Positions 24,622 to 37,054 of a DNA stretch of 64,000 nt are shown here, piece after piece (position 1 is the stretch's first letter; each line of letters starts with the position of its first letter). The translations under genes and the position numbers were made by a program. The stretch spans positions 31-64,030 of the forward strand of contig NZ_JPMI01000129.1 in the NCBI RefSeq assembly GCF_000733295.1, given 5' to 3'. Below the pieces are notes generated by a model. That model was given only the letters and a program-made list of their open reading frames with translations, had not been told where the DNA came from and did not search any database. The DNA comes from Archangium violaceum Cb vi76 (GTDB lineage Bacteria; Myxococcota; Myxococcia; Myxococcales; Myxococcaceae).

Positions 24622-25554
24622 TCAGAAGCGGGGATCCAACCGCACCGAGGCCAACTCCTGGCGCACCATGCGCTGGAAGAGGGCGGGGCCCACCCAGGTG
24701 TACACGGCGAGCCCCAGCCAGACGAGCTGGATGATGCCGGCGAGGCCGGGCTGGCCCAGATCCTTCGCGGCCAGGGTGGCGAAGCGGTAGGCCACGAAGG
24801 CGCCCAGCAGCACGAGCGTGCTCTTGCTGTCTCCCAGCGAGCCCATGAACATCGAATAGCGCCACCACAGGCCGAGCAGCCGGCTCTGGCGCGCCTTGAT
24901 GCCGGCCAGCAGCCGCAGCGAGCCCTCGTCGGTGGCGTCCTGGCGCAGGGCCCACAGCGCGTGCTCGCGCGCGTCCTCGATGCGGCCCTGGCGCAGGTAC
25001 ACCTGTCCCATGAGCACCAGGCCGTCCTGGAACTCGGGCCAGGCGGAGAGGGCATCGCGGGCCCACTGCATGGCGTGCTTCACGTCCCCGCGCTCCAGCG
25101 CGTCCTCGCCCAGCGCCACCAGCGTGGCCGGGTCGTCCGGACTCAGGGCGTGGGCCCGTTGCAGCACCTCGCGCTTGCCGTCCTTCTTGCCCGTCAGGCC
25201 GAGGAACCGGGCCTGGAGCAGGAGGTTCTGCGTGTCGTCCGGCTCCAATTCCAGCAGGTTCTTGATGTGTTGCCCGGCGTCCTTGAAGCGCCGGCGCGCC
25301 AGGGCCGCCGAGGCCGCGGCGTAGTGGGCCAGGGGCAGCAACGCCTCGAGCGAGAGGGCGAGGCCGGCCTCGTGCTCGGCGGCGTGGGGGCGCTTGAGGG
25401 CGAGCAGCACCAGGGACAGCAGGGCATGGGCCTCGGGATCCTCGGGGTCCTCGGCGAGGGCGCGGCGCAGCGTCTCCAGCGCGCCCCGGTGGTCCCCGCG
25501 GGCGAGCTGCATCTGCGCGTAGCCGCGCCACTGGAAGGAGGGGCTGTCAGTCAT
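24622..25554 (-). CDS. TPR protein with C-terminal membrane segment
   Basis: The 310-residue protein has about six TPR units in residues 1-215 (for example GDHRGALETLRRALAEDPED, EPDDTQNLLLQARFLGLTG, GRIEDAREHALWALRQD). Two hydrophobic helices follow in the last third (DSKSTLVLLGAFVAYRFATL and GIIQLVWLGLAVYTWVGPAL). It ends a three-gene operon with an AAA ATPase and a four-helix membrane protein, separated by 4 bp from the latter. It may tether the ATPase or a client to the membrane. The family is unrecognised. Confidence 0.8.
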   Translation of the reverse strand: MTDSPSFQWRGYAQMQLARGDHRGALETLRRALAEDPEDPEAHALLSLVLLALKRPHAAEHEAGLALSLEALLPLAHYAAASAALARRRFKDAGQHIKNLLELEPDDTQNLLLQARFLGLTGKKDGKREVLQRAHALSPDDPATLVALGEDALERGDVKHAMQWARDALSAWPEFQDGLVLMGQVYLRQGRIEDAREHALWALRQDATDEGSLRLLAGIKARQSRLLGLWWRYSMFMGSLGDSKSTLVLLGAFVAYRFATLAAKDLGQPGLAGIIQLVWLGLAVYTWVGPALFQRMVRQELASVRLDPRF

Positions 25555-25558
25555 GGTT

Positions 25559-26035
25559 TCACCCGAGCAGTGCCAGCAGGACCCGATTGCCGCCGGTGAG
25601 CGCCATGAAGATGCGCGGGCCGATGAAGATGCTGGCCACCAGCACGAGGGCCCCGTTGCGGACCACGCCGCCGTAGTACTCGTGCAGCGCGAAGTTGCGC
25701 TGCTGGAGGTTGAAGAGCACATACCCCACGGCGAGCTTCCACACGGTGATGCCCACCCCGGCATAGGGCAGGGAGGCCGTCGTCAGCACCTCGAGCTTCA
25801 TCAGCATGCCGAGCAGGAAGTACAGCAGCAGCGTCCCGGGTATCAGCAGCACCGCGAGCACCGTCTCTTTGCGGCGCGTGGTGCTGCCCATGGCGAAGGC
25901 ATTGAAGATGAACCACGGAATCCCGAGCCACGCGCCTCCCATCATGAGGGACAGCAGGGGAAACACGGGGTTGACGACGAGGTGCCCCATGGCGCCGGGG
26001 CGGGGCTCGTCCTGGATGCGGTAGGTGGCGCTCAT
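25559..26035 (-). CDS. Four-helix integral membrane protein
   Basis: The 158-residue protein has about four membrane helices (NPVFPLLSLMMGGAWLGIPW, ETVLAVLLIPGTLLLYFLLG, SLPYAGVGITVWKLAVGYVL, NGALVLVASIFIGPRIFMAL). It lies 2 bp after the AAA ATPase stop and 4 bp before the TPR gene, so all three are one transcript. No transporter or enzyme signature is visible. Confidence 0.8.
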   Translation of the reverse strand: MSATYRIQDEPRPGAMGHLVVNPVFPLLSLMMGGAWLGIPWFIFNAFAMGSTTRRKETVLAVLLIPGTLLLYFLLGMLMKLEVLTTASLPYAGVGITVWKLAVGYVLFNLQQRNFALHEYYGGVVRNGALVLVASIFIGPRIFMALTGGNRVLLALLG

Positions 26036-26037
26036 GC

Positions 26038-27387
26038 TCAGGACTTTCCGTGGGCCTGGAGGAAGGCCAGCACCTCGTCGTACTGGCCGGCGTCATTGGC
26101 GTAGCGCGCGTAGTTGCGCGCGGTGGTGAGCCACTCGAGCGCGGTGGGCTTCACCTCCTTGAGGGCCTCCTTGAGGTCCGCCGAGGTGATGGGCGCCTCG
26201 TTGCCCTCCGCGAGCGAGCGCTCGATGGCGGCGTCGCTGGCCGTCTCCACCACGTTGGCCAGGTCCGCGCCGGAGAAGGTGCTGGTGTGCTTCACCACGA
26301 AGCCCAGGTCGAGGCGGGACTCCTGGGGCCGATCCTTGAGCAGGAGCTTGAGAATCTCCTCGCGCGCCGCGGCATCCGGCGGAGGGACGAAGAGGACACG
26401 GTCGAAGCGGCCGGGACGGCGGAAGGCGGGGTCGATGGCCCAGGGGGTGTTGGTGGCGCCGAGAATCAGCACACCCGCGTTGTTCTGCGCGAAGCCATCC
26501 ATCTCCGCGAGGAACTGGCTGACGAGCTTGGCGCTGGTGCCCTCGCGGCTGAACTGGCGCTTGGCGGCGAGCGCTTCCAGCTCATCGAAGAAGAGGACGG
26601 CGGGAGTCGTCTGACGGGCCTTCTCGAAGAGGGCGTGCAGCTTCCGCTCCGACTCGCCGATGTACATGTCGAGGATGTCGGAGATGGCGATGTTGTAGAA
26701 GGTGGCGCCGCACTCGCCGGCGGTGGCGCGGGCCAGGAGCGTCTTGCCGCAGCCGGGAGGGCCGTAGAGGAGGATGCCGCCGCCGGCCTTCTTCTTGAAG
26801 CGCTCGAAGAGACCAGGCTTCTGGAAGGGGAGGATGATGCGCTTGCGGATCTGCTTCTTGATGTCCTCGAGGCCGCCCACGTCGGCGAAGGTGAGGGGCG
26901 TCTGGGGAGGGGCGAGGACACGGTCCACCTCGTTGGCGGAGGTGTCGTCATTGGAGATGACGCGCAGGCGGGGGCCGCCGGGAGCGGAGGGCTGCACGTC
27001 GCGCACGGAGGCGGTGAGCTGGGCGAGGAGGTCGCGGTCCTCGAGGGTGGAGTTGAGGGAGACGGCGCGCTGGTAGGAGGAGCGGGCCTCGTCCTTGCGG
27101 CCGAGCGCGGCGAGGGCGCGGGCGGAGAGGAGGGCGGCCTCGGGGGCGGGGTGGTTGGCGCAGAAGAGGAGGGCGCGCTCGTGCTCACCGGACTGGAAGA
27201 GGGTGCGGGCGGCGTGGAGGCGGTCGGGCTCGGAGAAGAGATCGGGGGCGTGGTCGCCGAGGATGGCGCGGGCCTGGGGGACTTCGTTGCGCTCGAGGTG
27301 GGCCTTGAGGACGAGGCCGCGCAGGGGCGCGTTGTCGGGGCTCGCGGCGAGCGCGGCCTTGAGGGAGGCGAGCGTGGTGTCATCCAT
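26038..27387 (-). CDS. AAA+ ATPase with TPR-like N-terminus
   Basis: The 449-residue protein has a helical, TPR-like N-terminal region (about 1-125) and one classical AAA module: GGLEDIKKQI, Walker A GPPGCGKT (209-216), Walker B LFFDELEA (Asp268/Glu269), sensor ILGATN, and the arginine-finger segment FRRPGRFD. It resembles the CDC48/SpoVK/ClpX-like AAA family with one ATPase ring. With a membrane protein and a TPR membrane protein downstream in the same operon, it probably remodels or extracts a membrane-associated client. No protease domain is fused. Confidence 0.9.
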   Translation of the reverse strand: MDDTTLASLKAALAASPDNAPLRGLVLKAHLERNEVPQARAILGDHAPDLFSEPDRLHAARTLFQSGEHERALLFCANHPAPEAALLSARALAALGRKDEARSSYQRAVSLNSTLEDRDLLAQLTASVRDVQPSAPGGPRLRVISNDDTSANEVDRVLAPPQTPLTFADVGGLEDIKKQIRKRIILPFQKPGLFERFKKKAGGGILLYGPPGCGKTLLARATAGECGATFYNIAISDILDMYIGESERKLHALFEKARQTTPAVLFFDELEALAAKRQFSREGTSAKLVSQFLAEMDGFAQNNAGVLILGATNTPWAIDPAFRRPGRFDRVLFVPPPDAAAREEILKLLLKDRPQESRLDLGFVVKHTSTFSGADLANVVETASDAAIERSLAEGNEAPITSADLKEALKEVKPTALEWLTTARNYARYANDAGQYDEVLAFLQAHGKS

Positions 27388-27494
27388 GGCGGGAGGGAAC
27401 GTCGCACAGCCCCGAGGGCCGCTTCAAATGAGAAGGCACACGGGAGCACGCGGAGCGTCCGGCCCCTCACGGCCGGTGTGGCCCGGTGGCCCGC

Positions 27495-28957
<1,463 letters not shown>

Positions 28958-29038
28958 GAGGCCCCGAGTCTACGAGGTACAACGGCAGGGTGGCATGTCG
29001 AGCGGGCGCTGGTAACTTCTCGCCTCCGGGGAGAGTGC

Positions 29039-31882
29039 ATGGCCAGGGTCACGGAAAGCGACATTCTTCGGCAGATGGCTGTTCGCGAGGAACCCGGGGT
29101 CTACGTCCTCGGGTGTTTCGAGCGGCGCATCACGCTCTACACGCAGCAGGTTCGCGCGCTCAACCTCATCCACTCGCTCTTCGCCGAGGAGCGGTTGAAG
29201 GAGGGCTCGAAGCTGGCGGTCATCGGCGGAGGCGCGGCCGGGCTTGCGGCCGCCGCGGGGGCCGCCATCCGGGGAGCGAAGGTCACCGTGTTCGAACAGG
29301 CGAGCGACCTGCTGGCCATGTTCCGCAACAACCGCCAGCGCTGGCTCCACCCCCACCTCTACGACTGGCCCGAGGAGGGCTCGGAGGAGCCGCGGGCGAA
29401 TCTTCCCGTGCTCGACTGGACGGCGGACCTGGCGGGCAACGTGGCGGAGCGGCTCCTCGCGCAGTGGCAACCGCTGGTGCAGCGCCATGGCATCGAGGTC
29501 CACACGCGCGTTCGGCGGCTCCAGATCCACCCCGGGTCCAGCACTCCGCGCCAGCTCACGTGGAACACGGACTCCTTCGATGAAGGGGATTTCGAGGCCG
29601 TCATCCTGGCGGTGGGCTTCGGCACGGAGAGAACGCTGGAGGGGGCTCCAGTCCGGTCGTACTGGGAGGACGACAACCTGGACCGCCTCATTCACGCATC
29701 GGGCACGTCCAAGCGCTACCTTGTCTCGGGCACGGGGGATGGGGGGTTGATCGATCTGCTGCGCGTCCGTCTCCGGGATTTCCGTCACGAGCGCATCATC
29801 CAGAGATACCTGGGGGAGAGGTCGCTGGAAGCGGTGAGGACCGAGTTGCTGACGCTGGAGGAGGAGTTCTGCAAGGAGCGGCTCCAGGAGCGGGACTTCT
29901 TCAGGAAGTACAAGGAGCTTCCTGTTCCCAAGGAACTCGACGAGCGCCTGCGAGAGGACCTGCGGGGAGACACCACGGCAGTACTCAACGGCAGGGATGC
30001 GTTTCCGCTCAGCGCGGGAGCCAGCATCCTCAACCGTTTCCTGACCTCACGGCTGATGAGGTTGGGCGGCGTGCGCTACGAGTCGGGAACGCTCTCGGTG
30101 AAGCGCGTCGAGAAGAAGGGGGCCTACGAGGCTTCCTTCCTCGGCGAGAACGGGAAGTCGCATGTCGAGGAGTTCGACGACATCATCGTGAGGCATGGCC
30201 CCGAGCCCGCGCTTGAGCGCTCCTTCAAATCCATCTGGAAGAAGGCGGGCGCGAGGATGCGTGAGCTCGCGGAGCTGGACCAGACCCGGAGGCCGCTCTT
30301 CAGAGCGGAGGACTTCGCCAAGGCTCCGAGCGGGGCTCGTCCGAGCACTCCCGCCGCGCCCGTGAACATGCGCACACCGGCGGAGATGCCCTCTCCAGGG
30401 GACTGCTTCGGCCGGGAGGAACTGACGCGCCAGCTCGTGGAGGAGGTCCTGGCGGAAGAGCCCCGACCGACGATGGTGCTCGGTCCTCCGGGCATTGGAA
30501 AGAGCACCCTCACGCGTCAGGCGTCCCACCACCCCGAGGTGGTCCCGCGGTACGGGAACCGGCGCTACTTCGTCCGGCTCGATGGCGCCACCTCGCGGGA
30601 GTTGGTGGTCAGCGCCGTGGCCGCCGTTCTCGGCATCGGTTCGGAGCCCCAGCTCTGGGACGCGGTGAAGCACTCGCTCCAAGCGGCTCCGGCGTTGTTG
30701 GTCCTCGATAATCTCGAGACCCCCTGGCACGAGGACCGCTCGGGGACGGAAGCGTTGCTGGCCGAGCTGGGCGCTGTTGCCGGGCTGGCGCTGGTCGGCT
30801 CGGTGCGAGGTGGGGAGCGTCCCTATGTGCCCCGCAGTCGTCCTCCCATCGAGGTGACGCGGCTCGATGACAACTTCGCGCTCGACCTCTTCTGCTCCAT
30901 CGCCTCGAAGGTCGACCGGAAGGATCCTCTGCTCGAGTCTCTGCTCCGAGAGCAGGAGGGGCTTCCCCTCGCCATCAAGCTGCTCGCGTTCGCAGCGGAA
31001 GGGGCGTCGCTCGAGAATACCTGGGCACTCTGGCGGACGGAGCGCGTGGGGCTCTACGAGAGGCCCGGGGGCTCCGACAGGGAGTCCAGCCTCTCGGTGT
31101 CGCTCGAGGTCTCAATCAAGGGGCCACGCATGACGGACGAGGCCCGGCGGTTGTTGTCGCTGTTGGCGACCTTGCCCGGAGGTGTGGCCCAGGGAGACCT
31201 GGAGCGATTGCTGCCGGGCGTGGCCCGTGGCGCCGCGCAGGTGCTGGCCAAGGTGGGACTTGCCTTCTTCGAGAAGGGGCGGATTCGCATGCTGGCTCCC
31301 ATTCGGGAGCACGTGCGGCGCTCACGCCCTCCAGGGGCGGAGGAGCGCGAGCGCGTGCTCACTCATTACCTTGGGATGGCACGGGAACATGGAGGGAGGC
31401 TGGGGCGCATGGGAGGCGGCGAGGCGTCGACGCTCCTCATTACCGAGTTCGCGAACATCGAAGGACTCATTGAGGAGGAACTGGATGGCAAGAAGGCCAC
31501 GGATGCCATGGACGCGGCCATTGCCTTGTCGGAATTCATGCGTTTCTCGGGACATGGCACGTCGCGCGTATTGCAGCGCGCCAGCGTGGTAGCGCGGAGC
31601 AGAGGGGAGGCGGGACGTGAAGCCAACTGCATTTGGAGGCTGGGAGACATCGCGCTAGCGCGCTCGCAGCATGAGGCTAGAGATCTTTTCGAGCAGTCTC
31701 TTTCCCTCTACATGCTCATTCCCGAGCCCTATTCCGTCGGGCAGACACATCGGCGACTCGCCAGAATCGCTCCCAATGCCGAGGCCCGCCGTCGCCACAT
31801 CATCGCCGCACGACAGGCCTGGGAAAGCATTGATCGTCCAGATCTCGTCCAACAACTGCACGACGAGTTGGGTGATGGATGA
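29039..31882 (+). CDS. FAD/NAD(P)-binding domain fused to NB-ARC (STAND) ATPase
   Basis: The 947-residue protein has an unusual fusion. Residues about 58-395 form a flavoprotein-like Rossmann region: VIGGGAAGLAAAAGAAIRGAKVTVFEQ (GxGxxG at 63-68, ribose-binding Glu86), ILAVGFG (189-195) and a second GTGDGG (231-236). After a Pro/Ala linker, residues about 455-765 are an NB-ARC module: Walker A GPPGIGKST (482-490), Walker B LLVLDNLE (Asp557), a sensor strand ALVGSVRGG, GLPLA (641-645) and a winged-helix region with DEARRLLSLLATLPGGV. Residues about 770-947 are helical, repeat-like and probably sense a signal. NB-ARC proteins are ligand-triggered oligomers, so the N-terminal domain is the probable effector. 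The start at 29039 is an ATG preceded by GGGGAGAG. Confidence 0.9.
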   Translation: MARVTESDILRQMAVREEPGVYVLGCFERRITLYTQQVRALNLIHSLFAEERLKEGSKLAVIGGGAAGLAAAAGAAIRGAKVTVFEQASDLLAMFRNNRQRWLHPHLYDWPEEGSEEPRANLPVLDWTADLAGNVAERLLAQWQPLVQRHGIEVHTRVRRLQIHPGSSTPRQLTWNTDSFDEGDFEAVILAVGFGTERTLEGAPVRSYWEDDNLDRLIHASGTSKRYLVSGTGDGGLIDLLRVRLRDFRHERIIQRYLGERSLEAVRTELLTLEEEFCKERLQERDFFRKYKELPVPKELDERLREDLRGDTTAVLNGRDAFPLSAGASILNRFLTSRLMRLGGVRYESGTLSVKRVEKKGAYEASFLGENGKSHVEEFDDIIVRHGPEPALERSFKSIWKKAGARMRELAELDQTRRPLFRAEDFAKAPSGARPSTPAAPVNMRTPAEMPSPGDCFGREELTRQLVEEVLAEEPRPTMVLGPPGIGKSTLTRQASHHPEVVPRYGNRRYFVRLDGATSRELVVSAVAAVLGIGSEPQLWDAVKHSLQAAPALLVLDNLETPWHEDRSGTEALLAELGAVAGLALVGSVRGGERPYVPRSRPPIEVTRLDDNFALDLFCSIASKVDRKDPLLESLLREQEGLPLAIKLLAFAAEGASLENTWALWRTERVGLYERPGGSDRESSLSVSLEVSIKGPRMTDEARRLLSLLATLPGGVAQGDLERLLPGVARGAAQVLAKVGLAFFEKGRIRMLAPIREHVRRSRPPGAEERERVLTHYLGMAREHGGRLGRMGGGEASTLLITEFANIEGLIEEELDGKKATDAMDAAIALSEFMRFSGHGTSRVLQRASVVARSRGEAGREANCIWRLGDIALARSQHEARDLFEQSLSLYMLIPEPYSVGQTHRRLARIAPNAEARRRHIIAARQAWESIDRPDLVQQLHDELGDG

Positions 31883-31922
31883 AGAGCCGTTTCATCACGG
31901 TCGGCGCGGTCCAGTGTCCCGC

Positions 31923-34565
<2,643 letters not shown>

Positions 34566-34575
<10 letters not shown>

Positions 34576-35396
34576 GGTTGCTCTTCCTCTGGAAGCGGGC
34601 GGAAGCTGCCTGGCGCATCCTCTCCGTCCAATGCCGCCTCCAGGTGCGAGGCGCCCTCGGGAAGCACGCTGGTGAAGATGTGGCGCTGTGCCTTCCTGTC
34701 CAGCGCTCCAGAGACGAGGGCGGCGGGCCACTCCAGGAGAGAGCCGTCCGCGAGGGTGGCCCGTAGCCGCACCTGTACCAGCTGCCACGGTGCAGCGCCT
34801 TCCCGGCCATTCCTTACGGAGGCGGTGGCGAAGAATCGCCGGCCCATCCACAGCACGGAGTCCACTCGCGCCCGGGTGTGTCCCGGATCACGCGCTATCT
34901 CGCGTGGCCGGGCGAGTGCGACTCGGGACGGCGGCGCGGCGAGCAGGTGGCGCGCCATGTCCTGTGTGGCGTCGTCCTCGGTGGAGGGCTCGGCGGAGAC
35001 CACACGCACCCGCACGTCCGTCTCCTCGCGCCGGGTGACGAGCGTGAAGCGGAGGGGCTCGATGTCGGTTCCGGCTTCCAGAGTGAGCGGCACTTCTTCG
35101 CTCTCGGCCAGGGCGATGGAGGGGAGAAGCAGCCACGAGCCGGGGCTCAACGGGACGAGCCGGATGCGAGCTTCGCCCACCGGGAGGCGTGGGGTGGAGG
35201 GTGGCAGTGGTGCTTCGAGCTGGAGGAGAGTGGGCACGCCGGCCGTCACGTGCAGCGCCAGGGGCGGCACCTCGCCGGGTTGAGCAGGGGCCACGAGCGT
35301 GCGCGCGCGGAGCAAGGGCCCACCGGCCGATTGCCGGGCAGCGGCTGGGGCGGACGCCAAGAGGGACAGAATGAGGAGCCAGGAACCGGAGCGCAC
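34566..35396 (-). CDS. DUF2381-like secreted protein
   Basis: The 276-residue product has a signal peptide (MRSGSWLLILSLLASAPAAA) and a beta-rich body. It resembles the DUF2381/TIGR02268 paralogs of myxobacteria, which often precede a Ser/Thr kinase, as here: the kinase start overlaps this stop by 10 bp. It probably supplies an extracytoplasmic partner or ligand-binding function for that kinase. It starts at GTG 35396 with a weak upstream GAGG. Function is unknown. Confidence 0.8.
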
Positions 35397-35504
35397 GCGA
35401 GCCTCGACGAGCAGGCGTGCACGCTAGGAGCGGCCCGTTCCCGGGAGCAAGCAAGAAACCACCTCCGCCGTCATCCCGGCGTGGGTGACTCCGGAGGACG
35501 TCCG

Positions 35505-36329
35505 TTACCCGTTCTCCTCTTCTGCCTCCGCCGAGTTCCGGGCAGTGGCCTTCTTCTTCTCTTCCCACTCCGCCAGGGCAGAGGCGACGTGATGGAGCGT
35601 GTGGCGCTCGAGCCTCTTGTGATGCACCGCGAGGTAGTACTCCCCAGCGATGGAGACGAAATCGAAGGGAGCGGCGGGGTGGGTCTTCAGCCAGTCGTCT
35701 GCTTCCGCGCGAGTTTCGAAGGATGGCGCCTTGGGAGGTATTCCCTGCGCTACGAATTCTTCGATGTAGGGCTCGATGACGTAGTCGCGGTAGATGCCGC
35801 GAGCGTTGTCTTCGCGAGAAGACCAGGCCAGATGGTACTCATCCCCAATGAGGATGTCCGCCGGACTTGGGGGCTCCGCGAGTCCATTCAGCCATGCCTC
35901 CGCCTCGGCATGCGTCGGAAAATAAGCGATAGCGAGCGGAGCGTATTCGAGGCGGTGGTGGATGTAGTCCTCGCAAGCCTCGAGTTGTCCGGTGTCGGCG
36001 ATGAAGTTGACCTGGTGGAAGAGGATGCTCGCAGACTGCTTCTCGGGCGTCTCGTCGAACGTCTTCAGCAGAAGCGTCATGACCCTTCGCGAGGTCGAAT
36101 CCGGGCGCGCCTCAATGGCAGTACTCACCTGGGGCCGTAGCGTGGGCGCAAACCCAGCGAGGTAGTCCTCGAACAGGTAGGCCTGACCCGTGGATGCAAG
36201 GAAGTCCTTATACGCCTTCACTTGGATCCAGAGCCGCTGTTCTTCCTTCCTGCCAGCGAGTTCCGCTGCTTGCCGCTGGGATGCGGCGAGGCGTGATGCG
36301 CCTGCAAGGGTTGCGTGGATGCTCACCAC
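35505..36329 (-). CDS. Protein with two internal ~45-residue repeats, function unknown
   Basis: The 274-residue protein starts at GTG 36329, one base beyond the stop of the TPR gene, with AGGAG 10 bases upstream. The C-terminal half contains two related segments, one with TRAEADDWLKT-like HAEAEAWLNGL...DEYHLAW and one with TRAEADDWLKTHP...GEYYLAV, each ending in a short aromatic strand. A helical N-terminal half (about 1-120) precedes them. The tail is Lys/Glu-rich. I do not recognise a named family. The gene is probably cotranscribed with the TPR gene upstream. Confidence 0.7.
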   Translation of the reverse strand: MVSIHATLAGASRLAASQRQAAELAGRKEEQRLWIQVKAYKDFLASTGQAYLFEDYLAGFAPTLRPQVSTAIEARPDSTSRRVMTLLLKTFDETPEKQSASILFHQVNFIADTGQLEACEDYIHHRLEYAPLAIAYFPTHAEAEAWLNGLAEPPSPADILIGDEYHLAWSSREDNARGIYRDYVIEPYIEEFVAQGIPPKAPSFETRAEADDWLKTHPAAPFDFVSIAGEYYLAVHHKRLERHTLHHVASALAEWEEKKKATARNSAEAEEENG

Positions 36330-36330
36330 G

Positions 36331-37050
36331 TCAGCCCATCTCCTGGAGCCTGTGTCGCAGGTCATCCGCGAGCCCGGATGGATCTCCCTCGCGCAGCGCC
36401 GCGAGTCCCGCCTCGAAATCCGCGCGGGCCCCGGCCGTGTCACCCAGTTTCGCGCGCAGCACGCCCCGGTCGCGCAGCAGCTCCGCGTCCACCGGCTCGC
36501 CCTCCGGTGCGGCGAGCGCATCCGTGATGTCTTGCACCGCCTCCTCCAGCCGGCCCAGCCTCGCCCGCGCCGAGGCCCGCTGGTGCAGCAGCCAGGGATT
36601 GTCCGGGTCCTCCGCGAGCGCGAGCGTCCAATCCCTCTCCGCCTCCGCGTGCCGGCCGAGCGCCTCCATCGACTCGGCGCGCTTCATGTGCAGCACGAGC
36701 GCCTTGCGGAAGCCCACGGCCTCCAATGCATCGAAGTCGGCCACGGCCTCGGCGTGGCGTCCCAGCGCCGCCAGCGCGAGCGCGCGGTGCAGGTGCGCTG
36801 ACGCGTGGCCAGGTGCCATCTCCAGCACGCGCTCGTACCAGGGCAATGCCTCCGCGGCCGCACTCCCCCAGATGCCGAGCGTCAACCCCATCTCCAGCAG
36901 CACGCGGGCCTGGCGCGGGTACGTTTCCGTGAGCTGGCGCATGCGCGAGAGCGCCTCCGTGTAGCGCCCGCTGCGCCGCAGCTTGTCCACCTTGCGCAGC
37001 AACTCCGTGAGCTCCGGCGGCCACGCCTCGCGCCCGTTGCGCTCCGTCAT
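36331..37050 (-). CDS. TPR-repeat protein
   Basis: The 239-residue protein consists of about six TPR units (GRYTEALSRMRQLTETYPRQ, AAAEALPWYERVLEMAPGHA, GRHAEAVADFDALEAVG, GRLEEAVQDITDALAA). It lacks a signal peptide. It is 4 bp downstream of the large kinase stop (37055) and 1 bp upstream of the next gene. The run 40009-35505 is thus one probable operon of kinase, TPR protein and an unknown protein. The TPR protein may be a substrate or adapter of the kinase. Confidence 0.85.
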   Translation of the reverse strand: MTERNGREAWPPELTELLRKVDKLRRSGRYTEALSRMRQLTETYPRQARVLLEMGLTLGIWGSAAAEALPWYERVLEMAPGHASAHLHRALALAALGRHAEAVADFDALEAVGFRKALVLHMKRAESMEALGRHAEAERDWTLALAEDPDNPWLLHQRASARARLGRLEEAVQDITDALAAPEGEPVDAELLRDRGVLRAKLGDTAGARADFEAGLAALREGDPSGLADDLRHRLQEMG

Positions 37051-37054
37051 GGTC

